Shown here one piece after another: positions 1 to 8,475 of a stretch of DNA of 64,000 bases. The notes beneath the pieces are model-generated. The model saw nothing but the letters and a program-made list of their open reading frames with translations, was not told where the DNA came from and made no database searches. The stretch is from CBDAQD01 sp965275905 (GTDB taxonomy: Bacteria > Pseudomonadota > Alphaproteobacteria > Rhizobiales > JAJFHC01). The stretch covers positions 7,010 to 71,009 of the forward strand of contig CBDHYJ010000034.1 in assembly GCA_965275905.1 (NCBI GenBank), read 5' to 3'. Each line of letters begins with the position of its first letter. Position 1 is the stretch's first letter. A program made the translations under genes and the position numbers.

Positions 1-737
1 CCGGTATCGGTATCACCGAGGTGAAGATCGGCTTCGACGGTATCGTCCTTGCCAACTCCAAGTCCTCGAAGCCCTTCACGCTGACCAAGAAGCAGGTTTT
101 CCAGGCTCTGGCAGCCAAGGTTCCGGTTGACGGCAAGCTGGTCGACAACCCCTACAAGATGTGGAGTGACATCGATCCGTCGCTTCCGAAGTCTAAGATC
201 GAAGTCCTCGGCCCGCCGCCCACGTCCGGCACGCGCGACGCCTTTGTCGAGCTCGCCATGGAAGGTGGCGCCAAGAAGTTCGAGATGCTTGCCGCCCTTC
301 GCAAAAAGGACAAGAAGGCATTCCAGTCCGCTGCACATTCGATCCGTGAAGACGGCGTATTCGTCGAAGCCGGCGAGAACGACAATCTGATCGTGCAGAA
401 GCTCGAAGCCAACCCGGCCGCTCTCGGCATCTTCGGTTTCAGCTTCCTCGACCAGAACGCCGACAAGATCCAGGGTGCCACCGTTGACGGCGCGAAGCCG
501 ACCTTCGAGAACATTGCATCCGGCAAGTATGGCGTGTCTCGTTCGCTGTTCTTCTACGTCAAGCAGCAGCACGTCGGTGTCGTACCGGGCATCAAGGAAT
601 TCGTCACCGAATTCACGAGCGACAAGGCGTGGGGCGATGAGGGTTACCTCGTCGACAAGGGCCTGATCCCGCTTCCTGCTGATCAGCGCAAGGAAATCTC
701 TGGCAGCGCCCAGAGCCTTTCTCCGCTGAGCATGTAA
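1..737 (+). CDS. pstS: Phosphate ABC transporter periplasmic phosphate-binding protein PstS (5' truncated)
   Basis: The C-terminal part of PstS, the periplasmic protein that captures inorganic phosphate for the PstCAB transporter. The frame is open from base 3 to the stop at 735-737 with no upstream stop, so the gene begins outside the window; the GTG at 21 is internal. The stretch GPPPTSGTRDAF matches the phosphate-binding Ser/Gly/Thr/Arg/Asp loop of PstS, and the end carries the family's YGVSRSLFFYVK pattern. It leads the run pstS-pstC-pstA-pstB-phoU-phoB, all on the plus strand. Any Pho box and signal peptide would lie upstream and cannot be seen. Identity is secure from the context and motif. 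Confidence 0.95.
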   Translation, partial: GIGITEVKIGFDGIVLANSKSSKPFTLTKKQVFQALAAKVPVDGKLVDNPYKMWSDIDPSLPKSKIEVLGPPPTSGTRDAFVELAMEGGAKKFEMLAALRKKDKKAFQSAAHSIREDGVFVEAGENDNLIVQKLEANPAALGIFGFSFLDQNADKIQGATVDGAKPTFENIASGKYGVSRSLFFYVKQQHVGVVPGIKEFVTEFTSDKAWGDEGYLVDKGLIPLPADQRKEISGSAQSLSPLSM

Positions 738-745
738 CACAATAC

Positions 746-772
746 GGGCGGCATCCTTCGCGGATGCCGCCC
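746..772 (+). promoter_or_regulatory. Intercistronic hairpin after pstS
   Basis: A perfect 11-bp inverted repeat, GGGCGGCATCC at 746-756 and GGATGCCGCCC at 762-772, with a 5-nt TTCGC loop. It starts 9 bases after the pstS stop. No T-run follows, so it is not a classical Rho-independent terminator. In transporter operons such hairpins often protect the upstream binding-protein mRNA from 3' decay and let it accumulate above the permease message. That role here is inference. Confidence 0.7.
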
Positions 773-843
773 CACTTCTCCGGCGACCGCGGTGGCGCCA
801 AAACAAAAAGCGGCTACGGCCTGAAAAAGGCGGCAGGGGTGCG

Positions 844-2217
844 ATGTCTTACACCTTCATTATGCTGGTCCTCGTTGCCCTGACAGCATTCGGCTTTTTG
901 ATGGGCCGGCGCCAGGGCGTAGGCTTCCGGACCGCTGATCACGTTCATTCCCTCCCCAATTATCACGGCGCCTATGTCGCGCTTATCGCGCTCTTGCCTG
1001 CCGCGCTGGTCTTTCTGCTATGGATCGCGATCGAGCCCATGGTGGCAGATTCGATCTTGCGCTCGCAGTTGCAAAACACACTTGGCCTGACCGAGAATTC
1101 CGCGCTGAACCTCGCGATTTCCCAGGTCAAAGGCATAGTCGGAGGCGTCAATGTCGCGGGTGCCGACGAAACGCTGCAGAAGATCGCCGCAGAGTACGGT
1201 TCATTCCGGACAAATGCGGTCTGGCTGATTGCAGGGATTGTGCTTGTCGTTGCGGCTGCCGGGCTTTGGCTCTCCTATGGACGCCTTGACCCCTTGTTCC
1301 GCGCGCGCAACCGGGTTGAGAAGATCGTCCGCATCATAATGATAGCGGCGTCGCTTATCGCCATTCTGACCACCGTCGGCATTGTTCTTTCGCTTCTCTT
1401 CGAGACGGTGCGGTTCTTTGGCAAGGTGCCGGTTTCAGAGTTTCTGTTCGGTCTGAAATGGAGTCCGCAGACTGCACTCCGTGCCGAGCAGGTCGGCGCG
1501 TCGGGCGCGTTTGGTGCGGTTCCGCTGTTTGCCGGCACCATGCTGATCACGGTCATCGCGATGTGCGTGGCCGTGCCGGTTGGCCTGTTGTCGGCGATCT
1601 ACATGTCGGAGTATGCGACCCCGCGATTCCGTGCGGTCGCCAAGCCGATCCTCGAGATCCTTGCCGGCATCCCGACGGTTGTCTACGGGTTCTTCGCCGC
1701 CCTTATCGTCGCGCCCATGTTCCGCGATGTAGGCGAGAGCATTGGCCTGACGGTTGCGTCCGAGTCGGCGCTGGCCGCCGGCATCGTCATGGGTCTCATG
1801 ATCATCCCGTTTGTCTCTTCCCTCTCCGACGACGTCATGACAGCCGTGCCGCAGTCCCTGCGGGAAGGATCCTACGGGCTTGGCGCGACCCGTTCGGAGA
1901 CCATCAAGCAGGTCATTTTCCCGGCTGCGCTGCCGGGCATCGTGGGCTCGATACTGCTCGCGGTATCGCGCGCCATTGGCGAAACCATGATTGTCGTCAT
2001 GGCCGCAGGCCTCGCGGCGAACCTGACTGCAAACCCGCTCGAGGCCGTGACCACCGTCACCGTGCAGATGGTCACGCTGCTCGTCGGCGACCAGGAGTTC
2101 GACAGCGCCAAGACGCTGGCGGCATTCGCGCTCGGCCTCCTGCTGTTTTCGATCACTCTCCTGCTCAACGTCATCGCCCTGAAGGTGGTGCAGAGATACC
2201 GGGAACGCTATGACTGA
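844..2217 (+). CDS. pstC: Phosphate ABC transporter permease PstC
   Basis: One of the two inner-membrane permeases of the high-affinity phosphate importer. The 457-residue protein is longer than the roughly 320-residue enteric PstC because of an N-terminal extension of about 200 residues with several membrane segments (about 2-20, 45-65, 125-145, 165-190), as in other alphaproteobacterial PstC. The conserved permease core follows, with the cytoplasmic EAA-type loop around residues 335-365 (LREGSYGLGATRSETIKQV) that docks onto PstB. It starts 106 bases after pstS and overlaps pstA by 8 bases, which suggests translational coupling. Confidence 0.95.
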   Translation: MSYTFIMLVLVALTAFGFLMGRRQGVGFRTADHVHSLPNYHGAYVALIALLPAALVFLLWIAIEPMVADSILRSQLQNTLGLTENSALNLAISQVKGIVGGVNVAGADETLQKIAAEYGSFRTNAVWLIAGIVLVVAAAGLWLSYGRLDPLFRARNRVEKIVRIIMIAASLIAILTTVGIVLSLLFETVRFFGKVPVSEFLFGLKWSPQTALRAEQVGASGAFGAVPLFAGTMLITVIAMCVAVPVGLLSAIYMSEYATPRFRAVAKPILEILAGIPTVVYGFFAALIVAPMFRDVGESIGLTVASESALAAGIVMGLMIIPFVSSLSDDVMTAVPQSLREGSYGLGATRSETIKQVIFPAALPGIVGSILLAVSRAIGETMIVVMAAGLAANLTANPLEAVTTVTVQMVTLLVGDQEFDSAKTLAAFALGLLLFSITLLLNVIALKVVQRYRERYD

Positions 2218-3517
2218 TCAGGTAGCCATGACACCCGCCACCTCATTTGTCCGTGAAGAAACGAAAGTGCTGCTTGCCAAGCGGTATCGCGCCGAGCGGC
2301 GTTTCCAGATTTACGGTCTGGCCGCAATCATATTGGCCGGTTCGTTTCTGGCATTCCTCGTCGGCACGATGGTGTACCGGGCAATTCCGGCATTCACTCA
2401 AGCCGAAGTTCAGCTCGACGTTGTGTTCGATGAAGCGGAAGTGACAGAGAACGGGGAAGTCACCGACGCGGCTCTGCGGAGTGCCAATTTCCTCGGCATG
2501 GCGCGCAGAGCGCTCTACGCACTCGTCCCTGAAGTTACGGAACGCAGAGAGCGGCGCACCCTCGGCAAGCTGCTCAGTTCCGGCGCGGACGTGACAATCC
2601 GCAATGCTATCGAGAATGACAGGTCCCTGGCCGGCAAGACCGTGCCGATATGGGTAAAGCTTTCCGATGATGCCGACCTGGTTATCAAGGAACTGATCGA
2701 CCGCAACGTTCCCGAGGAGGACCGCCGTGTCACCGACAAGGAAATCGGTTGGCTCGACAGGCTCCAGGAACTGGATCGCGTCAAGGTCAGCTTCAGTACG
2801 ACGTTCTTTTCCGCGGGCGACAGCCGGGAGCCTGAGCAGGCCGGCATCTGGGGCGCGGTGATGGGATCGTTCCTCACGCTGCTGGTGACGCTCATGTTGA
2901 GCTTCCCCGTCGGCGTGACGTCGGCGGTCTATCTGGAAGAATTTGCGCCCAAGAACAAATGGACCGATCTGATCGAGGTCAACATCAACAACCTGGCGGC
3001 TGTTCCGTCGATCGTGTTCGGTCTTCTCGGTCTTGCGGTGTTCCTCAACTTTTTCGGGCTGCCGCGATCGGCGCCCCTCGTCGGTGGCATGGTGCTGGCC
3101 CTGATGACGCTGCCGACGATCATTATCGCGACACGCGCCGCGCTCAAGTCGGTGCCTCCGTCCATCCGCGAAGCCGCACTTGGTGTCGGCGCCTCGGATC
3201 TTCAGGTCATCACCCATCACGTTCTGCCGCTGGCGGCACCGGGTATCCTGACCGGCAGCATCATCGGCATGGCCGGTGCGCTCGGCGAAACCGCGCCGCT
3301 GCTGATGATCGGCATGGTGGCCTTCATTGTTGATATCCCGGGCGGCTTTACGGATCCCTCGACGGTGCTCCCCGTTCAGATCTACATCTGGGCGGACAGT
3401 CCCGAGCGGGCGTTTCTTGCCAAGACCAGTGCGGCCACGCTCGTACTGCTCGGGTTCCTCGTTTTCATGAACGGACTCGCGGTGCTCCTGCGCAAGCGGT
3501 TCGAACGCAAATGGTAG
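2210..3517 (+). CDS. pstA: Phosphate ABC transporter permease PstA
   Basis: The second inner-membrane permease of the phosphate importer, partner of PstC. The 435-residue protein has an N-terminal membrane segment at about 35-60, a long soluble stretch at about 65-200 rich in charged residues, then the usual permease core from about 215. The EAA loop reads IREAALGVGASDLQVITHH at about 320-340. The extra soluble domain between the first segment and the core is typical of alphaproteobacterial PstA and absent from E. coli PstA. The start lies inside the end of pstC and the stop is 19 bases before pstB. Confidence 0.95.
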   Translation: MTDQVAMTPATSFVREETKVLLAKRYRAERRFQIYGLAAIILAGSFLAFLVGTMVYRAIPAFTQAEVQLDVVFDEAEVTENGEVTDAALRSANFLGMARRALYALVPEVTERRERRTLGKLLSSGADVTIRNAIENDRSLAGKTVPIWVKLSDDADLVIKELIDRNVPEEDRRVTDKEIGWLDRLQELDRVKVSFSTTFFSAGDSREPEQAGIWGAVMGSFLTLLVTLMLSFPVGVTSAVYLEEFAPKNKWTDLIEVNINNLAAVPSIVFGLLGLAVFLNFFGLPRSAPLVGGMVLALMTLPTIIIATRAALKSVPPSIREAALGVGASDLQVITHHVLPLAAPGILTGSIIGMAGALGETAPLLMIGMVAFIVDIPGGFTDPSTVLPVQIYIWADSPERAFLAKTSAATLVLLGFLVFMNGLAVLLRKRFERKW

Positions 3518-3536
3518 ATCAGCGAGAGTATGTCTC

Positions 3537-4352
3537 ATGAATGAAGCAGCAGCACCGGTCGATGTGGCGGAGCCCGTGGCGGAAACAGCGCCTCCGTCGA
3601 TCAAGATGATCGGCGACAAGGTGAACGTCTTCTACGGAGAAAAGCAGGCTCTGTTCGACGTCGATCTGCATGTTCCGGAAAATCAGGTCACGGCCCTCAT
3701 CGGACCATCGGGTTGCGGCAAATCCACGTTTCTGCGGTGCCTCAACCGGATGAACGATGTGATCGACATCTGCAGGGTGACCGGGAAGATCAGTCTGGAA
3801 GGCTTTGACATCTACGATCCGAGCATCGACGTGGTTGAATTGCGTGCCCGCGTCGGCATGGTCTTCCAGAAGCCGAATCCCTTCCCGAAATCGATTTTCG
3901 ACAACATTGCCTACGGCCCCAGAATTCACGGAACCGCCGGCGACAAGGATACGCTTGAGGAAATCGTCGTCACGAGCCTGAAGCGGGCCGGGCTCTATGA
4001 AGAGGTCAAGGACAGACTCCAGGAACCGGGAACGGGTTTGTCGGGTGGCCAGCAGCAACGTCTCTGCATTGCTCGGGCGATTGCGGTCAATCCGGAAGTC
4101 ATTCTCATGGATGAGCCCTGTTCGGCGCTCGACCCGATCGCAACCGCGCGCATCGAGGAACTGATCGACGAGTTGCGCGAGAAATACACGATTGTCATTG
4201 TCACGCATTCGATGCAGCAGGCAGCGCGTGTGTCTCAAAAGACGGCGTTTTTCCATCTCGGCGTTCTCGTCGAAGAAGGCGACACCGATCAGATTTTCAC
4301 GAATCCGTCCGACACTCGGACGCAGGATTACATCACTGGGCGTTTCGGATAA
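3537..4352 (+). CDS. pstB: Phosphate ABC transporter ATP-binding protein PstB
   Basis: Cytoplasmic ATPase that powers phosphate import through PstC/PstA. All ABC landmarks are visible in 271 residues: Walker A GPSGCGKST at 56-64, Q-loop Gln110, signature LSGGQQQ at 167-173, and Walker B VILMDEP at 187-193. The phosphate-family pattern FQKPNPFPKSI follows the Q-loop and distinguishes it from generic ABC ATPases. Together with PhoU it relays the transport state to the PhoR/PhoB system. Confidence 0.98.
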   Translation: MNEAAAPVDVAEPVAETAPPSIKMIGDKVNVFYGEKQALFDVDLHVPENQVTALIGPSGCGKSTFLRCLNRMNDVIDICRVTGKISLEGFDIYDPSIDVVELRARVGMVFQKPNPFPKSIFDNIAYGPRIHGTAGDKDTLEEIVVTSLKRAGLYEEVKDRLQEPGTGLSGGQQQRLCIARAIAVNPEVILMDEPCSALDPIATARIEELIDELREKYTIVIVTHSMQQAARVSQKTAFFHLGVLVEEGDTDQIFTNPSDTRTQDYITGRFG

Positions 4353-4399
4353 TCGATGCGGCACGTTGCTGAAGCGACCCGCCTGAGGAGGTTTTGGGA

Positions 4400-5116
4400 A
4401 TGACCGAACACATAGTCACTTCCTTTGAAGACGAACTCGTTGGACTCGGCACCAAGATCGCCCAGATGGGGGGGCTTACGGAGCACAGTCTTTCCAGGGC
4501 GATCGATGCCCTGGAGAAACGGGACAAGGACCTGGCACAGCGTGTCATCGAGGAAGACGAGCAGATTGACGTTCTGGAGCGCGAGATCGAGGAACAGGCA
4601 ATCCTCATGATTGCCAAGCGTCAGCCGATGGCGCTTGATCTGCGCGAGATCATTGTCGCCATCCGAATCTCCTCGGACCTGGAGCGCATTGGCGATCTGG
4701 CCAAGAACATCGCCAAGCGGAGCCTTGCGATCGATGATCACGAGCCGACGCGGATTATCCGCAGCCTCGGCCGGATGGGCAATCGCGCCCTGACCCAGTT
4801 GAAGAACGTGCTCGACGCCTATTCCCAGCGCGACAACAAGAAGGCGCTGGAAGTGTGGGCGGCGGACGAGGAAATCGATGAACTCTACAATTCCCTGTTC
4901 CGCGAACTCCTGACCTACATGATGGAGGATCCGCGTTATATTGGGATCTGCACGCATCTGCTCTTCGGCGCCAAGAACATCGAGCGTATCGGCGACCATG
5001 CGACCAACATTGCCGAGAATGTTCACTATCTCGTCGAAGGCGAACTGATCGAAGAGGAGCGCCCGAAGAGTGATGTCACCAGCATCACGCCGGTGGGTGT
5101 CAATGGAACTGACTGA
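4400..5116 (+). CDS. phoU: Phosphate signalling regulator PhoU
   Basis: Negative regulator of the Pho response that links PstB to the sensor kinase PhoR. The 238-residue protein shows the two-fold repeat of three-helix bundles, each with the metal-binding ExxxD-type motif: LERIGDLAKNIAKR in the first half and IERIGDHATNIAE in the second. I chose ATG 4400 over the in-frame TTG at 4394 because a full AGGAGG Shine-Dalgarno lies at 4386-4391 with an 8-base spacing. It follows pstB by 47 bases and precedes phoB. Confidence 0.96.
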   Translation: MTEHIVTSFEDELVGLGTKIAQMGGLTEHSLSRAIDALEKRDKDLAQRVIEEDEQIDVLEREIEEQAILMIAKRQPMALDLREIIVAIRISSDLERIGDLAKNIAKRSLAIDDHEPTRIIRSLGRMGNRALTQLKNVLDAYSQRDNKKALEVWAADEEIDELYNSLFRELLTYMMEDPRYIGICTHLLFGAKNIERIGDHATNIAENVHYLVEGELIEEERPKSDVTSITPVGVNGTD

Positions 5117-5141
5117 TCATCCGATTCCAAATCAAGAAACT

Positions 5142-5846
5142 ATGGCTGCATCGATACTGATTGTTGAAGACGAGGAGCCCTTGCGGGTTCTCCTGCGGTA
5201 CAATCTCGAAGCAGAGGGCTTCGACGTCGCCGCGACGGCGGACGGCGACGAGGTCGAAACCCTGATTGCGGAACGTCGTCCGGATCTGATTCTGCTCGAC
5301 TGGATGTTACCGGGTCTGTCCGGCATCGAGATTTGCCGCCGCGTTCGGGCGAAGACCGAAACGCGGGAGATCCCCATCGTCATGCTCACGGCGCGTGGCG
5401 AGGAATCCGAACGTATCCGCGGCTTGAGCACAGGCGCGGACGATTACGTGGTGAAACCGTTTTCGGTTCCCGAACTGATTGCCCGTCTTCGTTCGATCCT
5501 GCGGCGTGCCAATCCGGATGCGGTGGCGGACAGGCTCGAATCCGGCGACATCACGCTCGACCGGTCAAGCAAGCGTGTCATGCGCAATGGCCGGGACCTC
5601 AACCTGAGCCCGACTGAATTCCGTCTCCTTGAGCACCTGATGCGTCATCCGGGTCGTGTGTTCACGCGCGACCAGCTTCTGAATGCGGTCTGGGGACACG
5701 ACATCTATGTCGATGACAGGACGGTAGACGTTCACGTCGGACGGTTGCGCAAGAGCCTCAACAGGGGCCGCGTCAAGGATCCGATACGGACCGTCAGAGG
5801 AACCGGTTACGCCTTCGACGAGCGCTTTGACGCCGCGGCGTCCTGA
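5142..5846 (+). CDS. phoB: Phosphate regulon response regulator PhoB
   Basis: OmpR-family response regulator that activates Pho-box promoters under phosphate limitation. The receiver domain has the acidic pair Glu9/Asp10, phospho-acceptor Asp53 in LILLDWML and Lys105 in DDYVVKPFS. The C-terminal winged helix (about residues 130-230) carries the PhoB pattern LSPTEFRLLEHL and ends with RTVRGTGYAF. The frame extends upstream to 5070, but MAASILIVEDE at 5142 fits PhoB N-termini; ATG 5103, overlapping the end of phoU, is the alternative. No phoR is in the window, and it probably lies upstream of pstS. Confidence 0.95.
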   Translation: MAASILIVEDEEPLRVLLRYNLEAEGFDVAATADGDEVETLIAERRPDLILLDWMLPGLSGIEICRRVRAKTETREIPIVMLTARGEESERIRGLSTGADDYVVKPFSVPELIARLRSILRRANPDAVADRLESGDITLDRSSKRVMRNGRDLNLSPTEFRLLEHLMRHPGRVFTRDQLLNAVWGHDIYVDDRTVDVHVGRLRKSLNRGRVKDPIRTVRGTGYAFDERFDAAAS

Positions 5847-5910
5847 TTTTCATTGAATTGTCAGGCGAATGACCGGGCGGGCGCTGGACCCCCGCTTCCG
5901 ATGCGCCATC

Positions 5911-5971
5911 CCGCTCCCCCGGCATAACCGTCCGTCAGATAAGACCGCGGGCGGTTTGGTCGGGGGAGCGG
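5911..5971. repeat. Large inverted repeat between convergent phoB and gcrA
   Basis: CCGCTCCCCCG at 5911-5921 pairs perfectly with CGGGGGAGCGG at 5961-5971. Inside the loop AACCGTCCG and CGGGCGGTT pair with one mismatch, so the whole 61 bases can fold into one long interrupted stem. It sits between the ends of phoB (+) and gcrA (-), where a bidirectional transcription barrier is expected. There is no clear T-run on either strand. A second small inverted repeat, GGATAAG at 5988-5994 with CTTATCC at 6014-6020, overlaps the gcrA stop codon. Confidence 0.55.
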
Positions 5972-6014
5972 AATGGACGAATCCCGGGGATAAGAGCCCC
6001 CCAGGAAAATTCCC

Positions 6015-6527
6015 TTATCCGCGCGCAACCTTCTTCTGGCGGCGCCGGTCCTGCACCGGCTGATATGCAATCGATGCATGATATGGGCAGTAAGGCAGAC
6101 CATTGGCGGATTTGCGCCCGCAGAAATGGAATTCCTCGGTGCCCGGGTCGCCGATCGGCCACTTGCACGTATGCTCCGTCAGCGTGAGGATCGTCCGCCG
6201 TTCGCCCGGCGGGATCTCGATCTCATGGATTGGTGTCGGTTCCGGCTCGGGCAGGGCCTCCGGTTCGGCATTCACGTCCGGTTTGAGCGCCGTAGCGCCC
6301 GCCGTACGGAACATGGCCGCCGAAGGGTGAGAAGGCGCGCGGGGCTTGCGCGGCCGCGGCCGGGAAGCTCGCGACGGCGTCGCGCGTCCGGACAGGCCGA
6401 GCCGGTGCACTTTGCCGATCACGGCATTCCGCGTCACGCCACCCATTCGGTTGGCGATCTGGCTGGCACTCAGACCCTCGGTCCAGAGCTTTTTCAACAA
6501 TTCAACACGTTCATCGGTCCAGGACAT
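6015..6527 (-). CDS. gcrA: Cell-cycle transcriptional regulator GcrA
   Basis: GcrA works with sigma-70 RNA polymerase at promoters carrying CcrM-methylated GANTC sites and drives S-phase genes in Alphaproteobacteria. The 170-residue protein has the diagnostic N-terminal helix-turn-helix MSWTDERVELLKKLW with ASQIANRMGGVTRNAVIGK at 21-39, then a low-complexity Arg/Pro/Ser-rich linker at about 50-100. A C-terminal cysteine cluster follows (Cys121, Cys136, Cys147 and His150 in the YCPYH pattern), as in the family's RNA-polymerase-binding domain. The gene is monocistronic and converges on phoB. Confidence 0.97.
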   Translation of the reverse strand: MSWTDERVELLKKLWTEGLSASQIANRMGGVTRNAVIGKVHRLGLSGRATPSRASRPRPRKPRAPSHPSAAMFRTAGATALKPDVNAEPEALPEPEPTPIHEIEIPPGERRTILTLTEHTCKWPIGDPGTEEFHFCGRKSANGLPYCPYHASIAYQPVQDRRRQKKVARG

Positions 6528-6909
6528 TCATTCCCCCTGAAATTCCGCATCCGAAATGATCCACGACCGACTCGGAATCCGCCCCTCTCGCCGATGTCGC
6601 CACCGTCGGCTGAAACAATCTTTTGAAGTCCGAGATACGCTATATGTCGTGGTTAACGAAAGGTAACCTACAATATGCGCGGACTCCGGTGCAACTGAAT
6701 TTGACTTTTTATGGAAGTCTTTTTCCCGGAATCCACAGGTATCTTGCTTGAAATAAGCGTGCACAAACCGATGCGCACAATCATCACGTGCGAGCAAGAT
6801 AAGCCGCGGAAGAGCGGGTTTTAAGGGCAAAAAGGGCCGCAGGCGTTCAATTTCGCGCCACCGTCACTTCAACGCCACACCAGCGGCCGGCAGACACGTT
6901 GTCGTGCTT
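6528..6909. promoter_or_regulatory. gcrA upstream region with four GANTC sites
   Basis: No convincing gene lies in this 382-base gap. It holds four GANTC sites, the CcrM methylation target recognised by GcrA: GACTC 6569-6573, GAATC 6575-6579, GACTC 6682-6686 and GAATC 6729-6733. TTAA-N7-TAAC at 6653-6667 resembles a degenerate CtrA site, and GAATCCACA at 6729-6737 matches seven of nine DnaA-box positions. All are within 210 bases upstream of the gcrA start on the minus strand. The part below 6910 is also downstream of the MttB-like gene, whose stop is at 6910-6912. Control by methylation is inferred. Confidence 0.45.
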
Positions 6910-8475
6910 TCACAGACGTATCGGGAACCGACGGCGGATCTCGCGGTCGACATCTGCCGGGATATGATCAGGAGGCGGTGCCGCCAGCAACTCGGCCGTC
7001 TTGTCACGCGCCAGTTCGAGCAGATCCGGAGCACCGGCCTTCGACCATTCCTGCGGCGTCTGGCGATCGCCGAGTTTGGGATAGAAGTAGTCCTTTTCCA
7101 TCCGTTCCAGCGTCTGGGCATGCCCCAGAAAGTGGCCGGGGCCGTCGATACAGACGTCCCGTATCGTGTCCAGCGACAGTGACGCATCGCTGACCTCTAT
7201 GCCCCGCGTCGCGCGCAAGACAGCGCCGATCAGATCATTATCCAGTACGAAACTCTCCAGTGAGCATGCCAGAAGGGACCCGTACATGCCCGCGGCCTCG
7301 TAGATCAGGTTCGCCCCCGCCAGCGCGCTCAGCAATTCCGTGTAACCCTTTTCGTATCCGGCCTGAAAGTCGGGCATCTTGGAGTCGGTCATCCCGGCGG
7401 AGACGGCGCAGGGAATGTCGTAGAACTGGGCCATCTGCGCACAGGCCGCCATCAGCAAGCCCTGCTCCGCACTGCCTCCGGACATGGCCCCCGTCCGCAG
7501 GTCGGAGACGAACGGCAGGGCGCCGAACAACGCCGGATGCCCGGGATTGAGCAGATTGACATAGACCAGCCCCGCCAGAACCTCCGCGGTCTGGAGCGCC
7601 ACGGCGCCGGCCAGTGCAGCCGGACTCGTCGCGCCGGCCTGTCCGGCCGATACGAGCTTGAGCGGCACACCGTGTCGCGCGGCACACTCGATGACCCTTA
7701 GGGCGTCCTCCGCAAACTTGAGCGGAGGCACGATGAAGCAGGTCGAAACACACAGGAAGGGCCGCGCGCGAAATGCCTGTTCGCCGCCAGCGATGATTTG
7801 CATGATCTTGACCGCATCCTCGAGGTGCGCGGCATCCGAAAAGCTGGTGCCGACATGCTTGGCCGTTCCCTTCATGCACGCATAGGCGGTGTTCAGATCC
7901 ATTTCGTATGGGTCGGGGATATCGCGTGCGACGACGGTCCGCTGGAACATGTGAATGTTCGGCAAGGCGTCGGCCAGTCGCGCCATGTCGTAGAGATCTC
8001 TCAGGCTGGAATCCCGGACCTCCCGGGTCGCGCTGTCGATCACGTGTACCGCGGCCCCGGATGTGCCCAGATGGATTCGCGTGGACGAGGGCTCGATATC
8101 ATGCGCCGGATCCTGAGCATGGAGCTTGAAGCCTCGCCCCGCGGACTTGAGCGTATCTTCGACAAGCGCTTCCGGCATGAGCAGCCGGCCGTCTCCGGTG
8201 AGCCGGCCACCGGCCCGCACCACGGTCTCTATGCAGGATTCGGTCGCATCACGCAGCCCGATCTCGGCAAGGATCTCCAGAACCGTCTCATGGATCTTCT
8301 CGATGTCATTGCCCGTCAGCGGCCGGTACGTCCCGCCCTTGATCCCGGGCCAGACTGCCTCTGTCGGTCCGGCGCCGGCGCCATCGGCGCGCTCTTTGCG
8401 CCGTGCCGCCCGGCCGCCGGATCTGCGCTGGGCACTGGTGAGGGAGCGGGCCGTGTTCTCGCCGCTGTCAGTCAT
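6910..8475 (-). CDS. MttB-family (trimethylamine methyltransferase-like) protein, non-pyrrolysine
   Basis: A 521-residue member of the MttB/COG5598 superfamily, whose studied members move a methyl group from a quaternary or tertiary amine to a corrinoid protein. Recognisable parts are the basic N-terminal tail (RSGGRAARRKERA), the GGTYRPLTGNDIEKIHETVLE entry segment, a Gly/Ala-rich barrel with SAGMTDSKMPDFQAGYEKG, and an end with HAQTLERMEKDYFYPKLGDR. The frame runs through without an in-frame amber codon, so it is a non-pyrrolysine paralogue like the glycine betaine methyltransferases. The substrate is unknown. No corrinoid protein or reductive activase is nearby. It is the last gene of a three-gene operon and overlaps the preceding gene by 4 bases. 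Confidence 0.88.
   Translation of the reverse strand: MTDSGENTARSLTSAQRRSGGRAARRKERADGAGAGPTEAVWPGIKGGTYRPLTGNDIEKIHETVLEILAEIGLRDATESCIETVVRAGGRLTGDGRLLMPEALVEDTLKSAGRGFKLHAQDPAHDIEPSSTRIHLGTSGAAVHVIDSATREVRDSSLRDLYDMARLADALPNIHMFQRTVVARDIPDPYEMDLNTAYACMKGTAKHVGTSFSDAAHLEDAVKIMQIIAGGEQAFRARPFLCVSTCFIVPPLKFAEDALRVIECAARHGVPLKLVSAGQAGATSPAALAGAVALQTAEVLAGLVYVNLLNPGHPALFGALPFVSDLRTGAMSGGSAEQGLLMAACAQMAQFYDIPCAVSAGMTDSKMPDFQAGYEKGYTELLSALAGANLIYEAAGMYGSLLACSLESFVLDNDLIGAVLRATRGIEVSDASLSLDTIRDVCIDGPGHFLGHAQTLERMEKDYFYPKLGDRQTPQEWSKAGAPDLLELARDKTAELLAAPPPDHIPADVDREIRRRFPIRL

Noticed and set aside
2243..3619. A 458-codon minus-strand frame over pstA
   Set aside because: Shadow of pstA; no family pattern.
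6528..6830. A 100-codon minus-strand frame upstream of gcrA
   Set aside because: Composition is unlike a protein, there is no ribosome site, and it covers the GANTC sites and promoter region.
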